A stretch of DNA of 64,000 nt from FEN-1219 sp964503125 (lineage in GTDB: Bacteria; Pseudomonadota; Gammaproteobacteria; Steroidobacterales; Rariloculaceae): positions 1-64,000 of the forward strand of contig CAZCZE010000014.1 in the NCBI GenBank assembly GCA_964503125.1, in the 5' to 3' direction. Under the pieces are notes generated by a model. The model made no database searches. It was not told the origin of the DNA and saw nothing but the letters and a program-made list of their open reading frames with translations. Position numbers and translations under genes: made by a program. Positions 32,994-43,963 of this stretch are shown piece by piece. Position 1 is the stretch's first letter, and every line of letters begins with the position of its first letter.

Positions 32994-34433
32994 CTACCGA
33001 GGGTCGTTCGCCGGCGTTCCGACGTACGTGAACTCGAGCAGCGCGCCCGGGTGCGCGAGGGTCGCCGTCATCGCGCCGGAGGTCGTCACGGTTCGACCGT
33101 GGACGTCCGTCACCGCGTAGATGCGCCGACCGTCGGGCGCGATGGCAAGGTCGCGATAGCGGTCCTCAGACTTGAAGTACGTGAGCGGCGGATCGGCGCT
33201 CGCCTCGAGCGGCAGGCGATAGATCGTGCCGCTCGTGAGGCCGGCGACGAGAATCGACGGATTCCAGCCTGGGATCGCCGGCGACGCATAGACCTCGAGG
33301 CCCGCGAGCGCCGCCGTCGCGTTGCCGAGCGCGCGCGCATCGTACGCGCTCGGCACGGTGAAGAACGTCTTGAGCGGCGGCGCGAAGTCCGGCAAGGCGA
33401 CGTCGGATTCTTGGGTTCGCGGCACCGCGCTCGGCACGTCGCGGCCGTACTCGAGACTGGCACACGGCGTTGGCGTCGAGGCCGACCAATTCGCATACGT
33501 GTAATACAAGTCATCTTGGTAGCCGGCGATCAGCGGCCAGCCGTAGTTGCGCCCCGCGTCGATGCGGTTGACCTCGTCATCCGTGTCCTGCCCGTGCTCG
33601 GACTCGTAGAGACGACCGTCCGGGCCGAAGGCCAGGCCTTGCGGATTGCGGTGGCCGTACGTGAACACGTGGCTGCGGACGCCGTTCAAGACCGGGTTGT
33701 CGTCGGGGATCGAGCCGTCGAGATTCACGCGCAGGATCTTGCCTTCGTAACCGCGCCAGTTGCGCGCGCGAACGTCCGCTGCCGTCGGCAGCTCCTGCGC
33801 GCGGATCGGCACGCAGTAGTACGCGAGGAAATTCGAGCCATGATCGCCGCGGCTCGCGTAGAGCTTGCCGTCGGGCCCGAACACGAGGCGGCTTGCGCCG
33901 TGATCCGGACCGTGTGGGAGATCGGTCAGCAGATCCACGGGGTCGCGGAGCTGCTGCGCAGCCGGGTCGTAGGTGTAACGCCGAATTTTGGCGCGCCGTT
34001 CCTCGGCGGGACCTGCGTCGCCGTCGTACGTGTACATGACGTACACGTAGTTGCTGCCGCGCAAGAGCTGCGGGTGCAACACCAGGCCGAGCAAACCGTC
34101 CTGCGCCAGCGTTTGGTGCACCTCATCGATGCGCACCGCGATGTTGCGGCTGCCGTCCGCCGGATCCACGCGCACGACGCGCTTGCCGACACGTTCGGTG
34201 ATCCACAGCCAGCCGTCGGGACCGTAGGTCACCTCCCAGGGATCCTCGAAGCCTGTCGCAACGACGCGCGACGTGAAGCTCTCCGGCGGATCGGACCATT
34301 GGGCGCGCGGATTCACGCTCGCCCCGGAAGCGACTTGGGCCGTGGCGGACCATGCCAGCAACCACGCGACGCCGGCGCTCGCGGCACGAGTGAGGGCTCG
34401 CCGAATGGCGGGTGACTTTCGCGCAGGGTGCAT
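32994..34433 (-). CDS. gdhB: Soluble PQQ glucose dehydrogenase, GdhB type
   Basis: The protein has 479 residues, the usual GdhB length. The signal peptide ends ATAQV. It closely follows the Acinetobacter soluble glucose dehydrogenase pattern: LHPQLLRGSNYVYVMYTYDG, DHGASRLVFGPDGKLY (catalytic His), VLNGVRSHVFTYGHRNPQGL, ESEHGQDTDDEVN, GRNYGWPLIAGYQDDL. It oxidises glucose or other aldoses to lactones in the periplasm using PQQ and calcium. ATG 34433 was chosen; ATG 34451 is possible. It is a different subfamily from the protein at 11533, so the two are not recent duplicates. Confidence 0.88.
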   Translation of the reverse strand: MHPARKSPAIRRALTRAASAGVAWLLAWSATAQVASGASVNPRAQWSDPPESFTSRVVATGFEDPWEVTYGPDGWLWITERVGKRVVRVDPADGSRNIAVRIDEVHQTLAQDGLLGLVLHPQLLRGSNYVYVMYTYDGDAGPAEERRAKIRRYTYDPAAQQLRDPVDLLTDLPHGPDHGASRLVFGPDGKLYASRGDHGSNFLAYYCVPIRAQELPTAADVRARNWRGYEGKILRVNLDGSIPDDNPVLNGVRSHVFTYGHRNPQGLAFGPDGRLYESEHGQDTDDEVNRIDAGRNYGWPLIAGYQDDLYYTYANWSASTPTPCASLEYGRDVPSAVPRTQESDVALPDFAPPLKTFFTVPSAYDARALGNATAALAGLEVYASPAIPGWNPSILVAGLTSGTIYRLPLEASADPPLTYFKSEDRYRDLAIAPDGRRIYAVTDVHGRTVTTSGAMTATLAHPGALLEFTYVGTPANDPR

Positions 34434-34601
34434 GCCGGCACACTGTACCAAACGCCGCGACTCGAATTCACGCCGACTACGTGAATGTACGTATTTCGTG
34501 CGTTCGCCTCTAACCGTTATGAACTGTTGCTAACGTCACGCGCGCACCGCACGGGTCTAGGCTCCGTGCAACGCACTTGCGCCGACGACAGGGAGAGAAC
34601 G

Positions 34602-35144
34602 ATGCAGTGCACGAGGGCATTCGGCCGACGCCTCCGGCTCGCGGCGACGGCGCTGGGTAGCGTGGCGATAGTCGGGTCCGCTGGCTATCTGGACGCGCAA
34701 GCCGGCCAGGACTATCTGCCGCAAGCGACGCTCGTCGAGGTCATGGACTCGATGGTCATGCCGCTCGCGCAGGCGCTCTGGGACGCGGTCGTCTACGAGG
34801 AGACGATCAAGGGGCCCGAGACGGACGAAGGGTGGCACAAGGTCCGCTCCGCCGCGGTGTCGCTTGCCGAAACCGCGAACGTCCTCATGATTCCCGATCG
34901 TCCCGTCGCGGCGCCCGGTGCCGTTGCCGGCGAAGGCGAGCTCTCGCCGCAGGAGATCGAAGCGCTCATCGCGAAGAACCACGGCGCCTGGATCGGCTAC
35001 TCGCGCGCACTGCACGAAGTAGCCATGCAGGCGATTCACGCCGTCGATACCAAGAACGCCGAGAAATTAGCCGAGGTCGGCGGCACGCTCGATTCGGTTT
35101 GCGAGGGCTGCCACCGGCAATTCTGGTATCCGAACCAGCGCTAG
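34602..35144 (+). CDS. Cytochrome c' / c556-like monoheme protein
   Basis: The protein has 180 residues. Its signal peptide (cut after LDAQ) precedes a helical bundle. The single heme motif is near the C-terminus (Cys167-E-G-C170-H171), the position typical of cytochrome c'. A Met-rich stretch near residues 47-54 (VMDSMVMP) could provide a sixth ligand, as in c556. It probably serves as periplasmic electron carrier or gas-binding protein. It is divergent from gdhB with a 150-bp gap, so it could accept electrons from the quinoproteins. That is inference. A GGGAGAG site supports the start. Confidence 0.82.
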   Translation: MQCTRAFGRRLRLAATALGSVAIVGSAGYLDAQAGQDYLPQATLVEVMDSMVMPLAQALWDAVVYEETIKGPETDEGWHKVRSAAVSLAETANVLMIPDRPVAAPGAVAGEGELSPQEIEALIAKNHGAWIGYSRALHEVAMQAIHAVDTKNAEKLAEVGGTLDSVCEGCHRQFWYPNQR

Positions 35145-35180
35145 CACCGCCCGCCCGCCGACCGAGCTACACGAGCACCG

Positions 35181-36755
35181 CTACGGCGCGACGCATTCGA
35201 AATTGGCGGCGTCGGCCGTGTCGCCGCTGCCCTTATAGCGCGCGACGGCGGGATAGACGCACGCGGGGCGCGTGAACGGCGCGCTCGGCGTCGCCCCCGG
35301 CACTCCGGCGGGCACAGCAGGATGCGCCGCGGGCAGCGCGCCCGGCTCGACGCCGCGCTCGACCCAGTCTTCGATCGCGCTCTGCCAATCGACCGCGAAG
35401 GCCCCCTCGCCGCCTGCGCAGTGGTCCATGCCGGGCACGAGATAGAGCTTCACGTGATCGTCGGTGCGCTCCGCGCCGAGCTGCTCGACGACGCTATGGT
35501 AGTAGTTCACCGTGTTGGCGTAGGGAATGAGGCCGTCGGTCGTGCCGTGATAGAGCAGCAGCTTTCCGCCGCGCGCGACGAAGGCCGAGAGATCGGGATC
35601 CATCGCGTCGGCCGCGCCGGCATCCCGCTGCGCGGCGCGCGCGAGATCGCGCGTGAGCTCGAACGTCGCGGGATCCCAGGACGCGTCGCCGGCGACGACG
35701 TTGCGGAAGTAATTCGTGCCGATCGAGAACTGCGGCGACGCGTAGGCTGCCCATGCGGGCTCGCTGCCGACGCCCGTGCCGGGGAACTGCGTCACTCCGG
35801 TGCCATCGACGAGGCCGGCATAAATGCGCTTAGCCGCCGCGACCTCGGTGGGCGCGAGGCACTGCGCGCCGGTAGCCGTGCCGCACTGCAGGCTCGCGGG
35901 ATCGAACGAGCACTGCGCGGGATTCGAGATCACGCGGTCGGCCACGCCGTCGAGCGTATCGCAGGCAGCGATCGCGCTCGCCTTGAGCAGACCGACCTTG
36001 TCGACGCCGAGCCCGCCCGCGCCCAGGTCGCGCTGAATCGAGATGCTGAGCGCCATGAGCGGCGACCAATTGTTGGCCGGCGCGCCGGCGACGATGGCGT
36101 CGTAGTCGTCGGGGTAGCGCTGCGCCTCCTTGAGCCCCTGCCGGCCGCCCGTCGAGCAGCCGTTCCAATACGATTGCTCGGGCGCGCGGCCGTAGCGCGC
36201 CGCCGTGATCTCTTTGCCGACGACCGTGAGCTCGTGCACGGCGCGATACTGATAGTCGACGAGCTTCTCGGGATGGCCCACGGCCCAAGCGAAGTCGCCG
36301 CCGGCCCCTTGGTGCCCGGTATCCGTGTTCGCGACCGCATAGCCGCGGCTCAGAGGATCGGCCAGCGACGCGTGGACGATCGACCCCGCCGCACCGCCGT
36401 TGCCCGTTTGCATGAAGCGGCCGTTCCACGACAGCTCGGGCAGCCAGAGCTCGAAGCGGATGTCGGAATCGGCCGAGGGCTTGATCGACCCCGCGACGCG
36501 GCAGAAGGCCGGCAGCCGTGTGTAGTCGACGCCGAACCCCGGGAACGCCGGCGCCGGCGATTGAAACGCGCCGGCCGCGACGATCTCCGCGATCGCGATC
36601 GTGGTGTTCGCGACGGCCAGCGTCGCGAGGTCCGCGCAGAGGCGCGGTTCCGCCGGCGCTGCCTGCGCCGCGGCAGGCGGCTCCGAGTCGGGTGCGCAAC
36701 TTGCGACCGCGAGCCCGACACCGAGAATGAAAGCCGAGAAATTTCCGAGTCGCAT
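35181..36755 (-). CDS. Tannase / feruloyl esterase family lipoprotein
   Basis: The protein has 524 residues. A lipobox AVASC (Cys20) predicts lipid anchoring. The family motif NGCSTGGRQGLKEAQRYP carries the Ser, followed by IVAGAPANNW. Other landmarks are LLLYHGTTDGLIP (Asp) and MDHCAGGEGAF (His). Many Cys pairs occur, as in the copy at 24285. The sequences share the same plan but differ throughout, so this is an old paralog or separate acquisition. A GGAGGGAAC ribosome site precedes the ATG. It lies 15 bp downstream of the formylglycine-enzyme-like gene and is probably co-transcribed with it. Confidence 0.87.
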   Translation of the reverse strand: MRLGNFSAFILGVGLAVASCAPDSEPPAAAQAAPAEPRLCADLATLAVANTTIAIAEIVAAGAFQSPAPAFPGFGVDYTRLPAFCRVAGSIKPSADSDIRFELWLPELSWNGRFMQTGNGGAAGSIVHASLADPLSRGYAVANTDTGHQGAGGDFAWAVGHPEKLVDYQYRAVHELTVVGKEITAARYGRAPEQSYWNGCSTGGRQGLKEAQRYPDDYDAIVAGAPANNWSPLMALSISIQRDLGAGGLGVDKVGLLKASAIAACDTLDGVADRVISNPAQCSFDPASLQCGTATGAQCLAPTEVAAAKRIYAGLVDGTGVTQFPGTGVGSEPAWAAYASPQFSIGTNYFRNVVAGDASWDPATFELTRDLARAAQRDAGAADAMDPDLSAFVARGGKLLLYHGTTDGLIPYANTVNYYHSVVEQLGAERTDDHVKLYLVPGMDHCAGGEGAFAVDWQSAIEDWVERGVEPGALPAAHPAVPAGVPGATPSAPFTRPACVYPAVARYKGSGDTADAANFECVAP

Positions 36756-36770
36756 GTTCCCTCCTTCGCC

Positions 36771-37694
36771 TTACGGCAGCGTCTTGGCGACGCGAAAGCC
36801 CAAATAGTTCCGCCCGCGCAGCGTGGCCGGATACGGCGCGCCGCGCCGCGCCGAGCGCTGCATGTAGGCGTTGCTCGTGAACGTGCCGTTGCGGAACACG
36901 CGGTTCGCGCAGCTGCCTTCCTTGTTCGCCGAGCCGTCGGCCGGTGTGTGGGCGCGATCCGCCTCGTAGCAGTCTTCGGTCCACTCGAAGATGTTGCCGT
37001 GCATGTCGTAGAGCCCGAATGCGTTCGGCGGGAACGACGCCACGGGCGCCGTCTCGTTGACCCAGGTATCGCGCCCTTCCGCCTTGCCGCCGAGCCCGCC
37101 GCTCTCCACGCCGAAGTTGCCGTAGTCGTAGTCGAGCGCCGTGCCCCACGGCCAGGCCGTGGTCGTGCCCGCGCGCGCCGCGTACTCCCATTCGGCCTCC
37201 GACGGCAGGCGATAGGCATCGTCCTCGCCCGCCTTCGCGTTGAGCCAGCCGACGAACGCTTGCGCGTCGTACCAGCTCACGCCGACGACGGGCCGCGTGC
37301 CGCGCCCCCAATCTCGGTAGTCGGCGTTCGGCTGGCCGTTCTCGCCCGTGCGCAGCGCCGTGTCCACGGCGATGCCGTCGCAGCCACGATCGCGCACGCA
37401 CGCCTCCCATTGATCCCAGGTCACCGCGGTCTTCGACAGTGCGAATGCGTTGCGAATCGTGATCTCTTGCTGCGGCTCGTTGTCGCGCCGCAGGGGCTCG
37501 TCTGGCGGCGAGCCGATCGTGACCTTGCCCGGTGGCAGCACCACCATCTCCGGGCAGTTACGGCATTCCTTGAACGTTTGCCCGGGCTTCGGCGCGGCGC
37601 GCGCCCTACTTTCCGTCTGACCCTGCGCCGCCGGTAGGGCGACCCACGCCGCCGCCATCGCGGCGATGGGAAATAGCTGCCGTGCTTGCCACAT
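36771..37694 (-). CDS. Exported SUMF1/FGE-sulfatase domain protein
   Basis: The protein has 307 residues. A signal peptide (MWQARQLFPIAAMAAAWVAL) is followed by the formylglycine-generating-enzyme fold: EMVVLPPGKVTIGSPPDE, KTAVTWDQWEAC, PVVGVSWYDAQAFVGWLN, YRLPSEAEWEYAARAG, YDMHGNIFEWTEDCYE and RGRNYLGFRVAK. The catalytic Cys pair of true FGE is not evident and there is no sulfatase nearby, so it may be a ligand-binding or other SUMF1-type protein. The ATG at 37694 has a GGGGGA site; a longer frame to 37802 is rejected because it would overlap the divergent gene's promoter. Confidence 0.8.
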   Translation of the reverse strand: MWQARQLFPIAAMAAAWVALPAAQGQTESRARAAPKPGQTFKECRNCPEMVVLPPGKVTIGSPPDEPLRRDNEPQQEITIRNAFALSKTAVTWDQWEACVRDRGCDGIAVDTALRTGENGQPNADYRDWGRGTRPVVGVSWYDAQAFVGWLNAKAGEDDAYRLPSEAEWEYAARAGTTTAWPWGTALDYDYGNFGVESGGLGGKAEGRDTWVNETAPVASFPPNAFGLYDMHGNIFEWTEDCYEADRAHTPADGSANKEGSCANRVFRNGTFTSNAYMQRSARRGAPYPATLRGRNYLGFRVAKTLP

Positions 37695-37804
37695 GTCGAA
37701 TCCCCCGCTCACCGCGCCATGCAACTTTCTATCCGCGGTCGGTTGTGCTGATATGGGTCGTAGAGTCCCACACGATAACCACAAAACCCCGCTGAGGACC
37801 ACCC

Positions 37805-38467
37805 ATGTTCAGGACAACGTTTATCTCTGCCGCCGCAGGCTTGATGTTGGCGAACGTTGCATCGGCACAGCAAGCCGCCGCTCCGCTGCCGCCCGACATC
37901 GATCCGGTCACGCTCACGCGCCTGCCCCAGCTCACGCGCGCGGACCTCGACGACGAAGGCAAGGCCATCTACGACAAGATCGTCGGCGACGGCGCGGTGC
38001 CGACGACCGGCCCGGTTGCCGTTTCGCTCTACAGCCCGAAGGTTGCCCAGCCGTGGAGCGACTTGAACGGCTTCCTGCGCTACAACGGCGACTTGAGCCC
38101 GCGGCACACGGAAGTCGCGATCCTCGTGGCGGCCTGGGAGATCGAGCAGCAGTACGAATGGTCGGCGCACGAGCCCGCCGCGCTACGCTTCGGCGCGCCG
38201 CAGGCCGTGATCGACACCATCAAGCACGACAAGGAGCCCGCCAGCTTGAGCCCCGAGGAAACGATCATCATCAGGCTCGGCCGGCAGCTCATGCGCGAGC
38301 ACAAGGTCGACTCGGACATTTACGCGGAAGCCGTGCGGCTGTTCGGCCGAAAAGGCGTCGTTGAGCTCGTGACGGTCATGGGCGACTACGTCATGGTCGG
38401 CATGGTGCTCACGACCATCGACCAGCATTTGCCGCCGAGTCGGCCGGCGCTGATGCCGCCGCGCTGA
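37805..38467 (+). CDS. Exported carboxymuconolactone decarboxylase-like protein
   Basis: The protein has 220 residues. The signal peptide ends NVASAQ. An AhpD/CMD helical domain follows: FLRYNGDLSPRHTEVAILVAAW, EIEQQYEWSAHEPAALRFG, SLSPEETIIIRLGRQLM and VMGDYVMVGMVLTTIDQHLP. It lacks the CxxC of AhpD, so a peroxidase role is unlikely and a gamma-carboxymuconolactone-type or unknown reaction is more probable. Export is unusual for this family. A GAGGA site supports the start. It is the last accessory gene before the tRNA and nuo block. Confidence 0.82.
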   Translation: MFRTTFISAAAGLMLANVASAQQAAAPLPPDIDPVTLTRLPQLTRADLDDEGKAIYDKIVGDGAVPTTGPVAVSLYSPKVAQPWSDLNGFLRYNGDLSPRHTEVAILVAAWEIEQQYEWSAHEPAALRFGAPQAVIDTIKHDKEPASLSPEETIIIRLGRQLMREHKVDSDIYAEAVRLFGRKGVVELVTVMGDYVMVGMVLTTIDQHLPPSRPALMPPR

Positions 38468-38593
38468 CGGCGGAAGGCCATCAAGGGACTCGAGCTCGCC
38501 GAAAGGATTCGAAAGTCTCCATTCTGTTCGAGACCGAGGCCGGAGCCTCAAAGATCGCACTAAATCTAGCGATCGGCGGATCGCAGGAAAATT

Positions 38594-38670
<77 letters not shown>

Positions 38671-38724
38671 CCGGTAGGAGCCCGGCATCATACAGAGCAC
38701 CCTCGAGGCGGGCAAGGCGAGCGC

Positions 38725-40158
38725 TCAGCCGCCGAGCACGCGCGCGCAAAGATCGAGCAAACCGCTCGGGAACACGCCGAGCACGAGCAACCCGAGCGCG
38801 TTGGCGCTGATCACGATGCGCATGTCGGGAGCCGCGCGCAGCGGCGTCTCGTCGATGGCGTCGGCGAAGTACATGTACCAGACGACGCGAATGTAGTAGT
38901 ACGCGCCGATCACGGCGAACAGCACGCCGACGGCCGCGAGCCAGACGAGCCCGGCGTCGAGCGCGCTCTCGAGCACCACCAGCTTTGCGTAGAACCCGAC
39001 GAACGGCGGCACACCGGCCAGGCTGAACATGATCATGAGCATCACGAGCGCGAACCAAGGACTCCGCGCATTCAACCCCTTGAAGTCCTCGATGCGCTCG
39101 GCCTCGAAGCCGCGCCGCGACAGCAAAATGATCATGCCGAACGCCGCGGTCGCCATGAGCACGTACGTGAAGGTGTAGAACAGCGCCGCCGAGAGGCCGT
39201 TCTCGGTGCCCGCGATGAAGCCCATGAGGATGAAGCCGACGTGCGAGATCGTCGAGTACGCGAGCATGCGCTTCAAGTTGGTCTGTGCGATGGCCACGAC
39301 GTTGCCGACGACGAGCGACAGCACGCAGAGCACGATGAACATGTCGCGCCAGCCGCCTTCGTGCATCGGGCCCAGGCCCTCGACGAGCACGCGCCACACC
39401 AGCGCGAACGACGCGAGCTTCGGCACGGAGCCGATGAGCAATGTCACGGGGGCCGGCGCGCCTTGGTACACGTCGGGCAGCCACATGTGGAACGGCACGG
39501 CGCCGAACTTGAAGGCCACGCCGACGATGACGAACGCCAGCGCGAGCAGCGCCGGCACACCGAGCTCCCCGCCCGCGCCCACTCGCACCGCCAGCTCGGC
39601 GAGCTGTAACGTGCCTGTGATGCCGTACAGCAGCGAGATGCCGTACAGCAGCGTGCCCGAGGCGATCGCGCCGAGCACGAAGTACTTCATGGCCGCCTCG
39701 GCGGATACCGCCGAGTCGCGGTTGAACGCGACCAAGGTGTACTGCGAGAGCGCGAGCAACTCGAGGCCGAGATAGAGCGTGAGCAAGCTCCCCGCCGAGA
39801 TCATGATCATGACCCCGAGCAGACCGAATAGGCCGAGCACGAAGAACTCGCCCTTCAATAGCCCGTTGTTCTGCAAATACTCGCGCGAGTACAGGAACGT
39901 GACGCCGAGCGCCACGTAGGCGAACATCTTGAGCACGCCGCTCGCGGGGTCAGTCACGTAGCTGCCGTTGAACGTGACGACCTGCTCGCCGACGCCGAAA
40001 TACGCGGTGACACCGGCCGCGCCGATGAGCGCGAGCATCGCGAGCACGTAGGTCGTCTCGCGCTGGTCGTCGCGCAGGAACACGTCAACGAGCAGCACGA
40101 CGCAGATCGCAACACCGAGAAAGATCTCCGGGGCGGCAGCAGCGTAGCTCAAGTCCAT
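38725..40158 (-). CDS. nuoN: NADH-quinone oxidoreductase subunit N
   Basis: The protein has 477 residues and about 14 membrane segments. It is an antiporter-like proton-pumping subunit of complex I. Conserved parts include EFFVLGLFGLLGVMIMISA, MKYFVLGAIASG (key Lys/Glu region), FKFGAVPFHMWLPDVYQGAP and LAYSTISHVGFILMGF. It is the last of the fourteen-gene nuo operon, 10 bp after nuoM, and is followed by the initiator tRNA. Confidence 0.96.
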   Translation of the reverse strand: MDLSYAAAAPEIFLGVAICVVLLVDVFLRDDQRETTYVLAMLALIGAAGVTAYFGVGEQVVTFNGSYVTDPASGVLKMFAYVALGVTFLYSREYLQNNGLLKGEFFVLGLFGLLGVMIMISAGSLLTLYLGLELLALSQYTLVAFNRDSAVSAEAAMKYFVLGAIASGTLLYGISLLYGITGTLQLAELAVRVGAGGELGVPALLALAFVIVGVAFKFGAVPFHMWLPDVYQGAPAPVTLLIGSVPKLASFALVWRVLVEGLGPMHEGGWRDMFIVLCVLSLVVGNVVAIAQTNLKRMLAYSTISHVGFILMGFIAGTENGLSAALFYTFTYVLMATAAFGMIILLSRRGFEAERIEDFKGLNARSPWFALVMLMIMFSLAGVPPFVGFYAKLVVLESALDAGLVWLAAVGVLFAVIGAYYYIRVVWYMYFADAIDETPLRAAPDMRIVISANALGLLVLGVFPSGLLDLCARVLGG

Positions 40159-40168
40159 CGCGTCCCCT

Positions 40169-41680
40169 CTAGAGCTTCGGTTGCGCCACGTGGTTCAAGA
40201 GGTCGCCGAGCGAGGCGTCCATGACGTCGACCAGCGGCGCGGGCCAGACGCCGATGGCGAGCACGGCGATCGCGAGCAGCATGAGCATCCAGAACTCGCG
40301 CGCATCGACGTCGGTGAGCGCCGCGACCTCATCGTTCGCAACCTCGCCGAACACGACCCGCTTGATCATCCAAAGGGTGTAAGCGGCGCCCAGGATCAGC
40401 GTGGTCGCCGCGAGAAACGCGAGCCACGGATCGGCGTGGAACGTGCCGAGGATCACGAAAAACTCGCCGACGAAGCCCGACGTGCCCGGCAAGCCCGCGT
40501 TCGCGAGCCCGAAAAACACCATGAGCGCCGCGAATTTCGGCATCGTGTTGATGACGCCGCCATAGGCGCCGATCTCGCGGCTGTGCATGCGGTCGTAGAG
40601 CACGCCGACGCAGAGGAACAACGCGCCCGAGATGAGCCCGTGGGAGAGCATCTGTATCATGCCGCCCTGGAGCGCGAGCCGCGCGCCATCGCTGTTCGGC
40701 GCGGCCTCCGCGGCCGCGAAGATGATGAAGAAGCCGAGCGTCACGAAGCCCATGTGGGCGATCGACGAGTAGGCGATGAGCTTCTTCATGTCGCTCTGCA
40801 CGAGCGCGACGAAGCCGATGTAGACGACCGCGATGAGCGACAGCGCGATCATGAGCCACGCGAGCTCCTGGCTCGCGTCCGGCGTTATCGGCAGACTGAA
40901 GCGGATGAATCCGTAGCCACCCATCTTGAGCAGGATGGCCGCGAGGATCACGGAGCCGCCCGTGGGCGCCTCGACGTGCGCGTCGGGCAGCCACGTGTGC
41001 ACGGGCCACATCGGCACCTTGACGGCGAACGCCAGCAAGAACGCGAAGAAGATCAGCATCTGCTCCTCGAGCGTGAGGCGCAGGTCGTGGAACGACGCGA
41101 TCGCGTAGTCGCCGGCCTGCAAGTACATGTAGATGAGCGCCACGAGCATGAACACGGAGCCCAAGAACGTGAACAGGAAGAACTTCACGGTCGCGTAGAC
41201 GCGCCGCGCCCCGCCCCAGACGCCGATGATGATGAACATCGGCACGAGCATGGCCTCCCAGAACACGTAGAACAGCAGCGCGTCGGTGGCCGCGAACGTG
41301 CCGATCATCAAGCCTTCGAGGATCAGGAACGCGGCGAAGTACTGCGACGGCCGCGTCTCGATGACCTGCCAGCCCGCGACCACGACGAACGGCGTGAGAA
41401 ACGTCGTCAGCAGCACGAGCGGCATCGAGATGCCGTCGACGCCGAGCGCGTAGTTGGCGTCGAAACGCGGGATCCACGCCAGGTTCTCGACGAAGTGCAT
41501 TCCGGCCGACGAGAACAGTTGCACGTCGAACAGCGGAATGCTGAGCACGAAGGTGAGTATCGAGGTGCCGAGCGCGACCCGTTTACCGAGCTGCACCCGT
41601 GCACCCGACCCGAGCAGCATGACGACGATGCCGCCGACGATCGGCAGCCAAACGAGAGTGCTGAGCACGGGCCAGGTCAT
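40169..41680 (-). CDS. nuoM: NADH-quinone oxidoreductase subunit M
   Basis: The protein has 503 residues and is a polytopic antiporter-like subunit of complex I. Diagnostic segments are ALGVDGISMPLVLLTTF, FYVFWEAMLVPMFIIIG (the Glu essential for pumping), VPMWPVHTWLPDAHVEAPT and LIAYSSIAHMGFVTLG. Length and order are normal. It lies between nuoL (12-bp gap) and nuoN. Confidence 0.97.
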   Translation of the reverse strand: MTWPVLSTLVWLPIVGGIVVMLLGSGARVQLGKRVALGTSILTFVLSIPLFDVQLFSSAGMHFVENLAWIPRFDANYALGVDGISMPLVLLTTFLTPFVVVAGWQVIETRPSQYFAAFLILEGLMIGTFAATDALLFYVFWEAMLVPMFIIIGVWGGARRVYATVKFFLFTFLGSVFMLVALIYMYLQAGDYAIASFHDLRLTLEEQMLIFFAFLLAFAVKVPMWPVHTWLPDAHVEAPTGGSVILAAILLKMGGYGFIRFSLPITPDASQELAWLMIALSLIAVVYIGFVALVQSDMKKLIAYSSIAHMGFVTLGFFIIFAAAEAAPNSDGARLALQGGMIQMLSHGLISGALFLCVGVLYDRMHSREIGAYGGVINTMPKFAALMVFFGLANAGLPGTSGFVGEFFVILGTFHADPWLAFLAATTLILGAAYTLWMIKRVVFGEVANDEVAALTDVDAREFWMLMLLAIAVLAIGVWPAPLVDVMDASLGDLLNHVAQPKL

Positions 41681-41692
41681 TGCATCACCCGC

Positions 41693-43651
<1,959 letters not shown>

Positions 43652-43654
43652 GAG

Positions 43655-43963
43655 CTAGCCCTTGAGCCTGTCGAGCTCGTCGACGTTGATGCTGCGCGTG
43701 TTGCGGAACAGCACGACGAGGATCGCAAGGCCGATCGCGGCTTCGGCGGCCGCCACCGTCAGGATGAAGAACACGAAGATCTGCCCCGTGGGCTCGCCGT
43801 GCATGCGCGAGAACGCGATGAAGTTGAAGTTGACGGCGAGCAGCATGAGCTCGATGCACATCAGCAGCAGGATCACGTTCTTGCGGTTGATGAAGATGCC
43901 GGCCACGCTCAAGGAAAAGAGCACGGCCGCGAGCACGAGGTAGTGTGCCGTGGTGATGATCAC
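43655..43963 (-). CDS. nuoK: NADH-quinone oxidoreductase subunit K (GTG start)
   Basis: The protein has 102 residues, the normal length, and three membrane helices. Segments include HYLVLAAVLFSLSVAGIFIN, NVILLLMCIELMLLAVNFNF (conserved Glu) and TVAAAEAAIGLAILV (second Glu). The start is a GTG at 43963 whose bases overlap the nuoJ stop (GTGA). Longer open frames upstream run through nuoJ and are not used. Confidence 0.95.
   Translation of the reverse strand: MIITTAHYLVLAAVLFSLSVAGIFINRKNVILLLMCIELMLLAVNFNFIAFSRMHGEPTGQIFVFFILTVAAAEAAIGLAILVVLFRNTRSINVDELDRLKG

Noticed and set aside
38553..38574. Hairpin GATCGC..GCGATC downstream of tRNA-fMet as terminator
   Set aside because: Only a 6-bp stem with a 10-base loop and three T residues; not distinguishable from chance.
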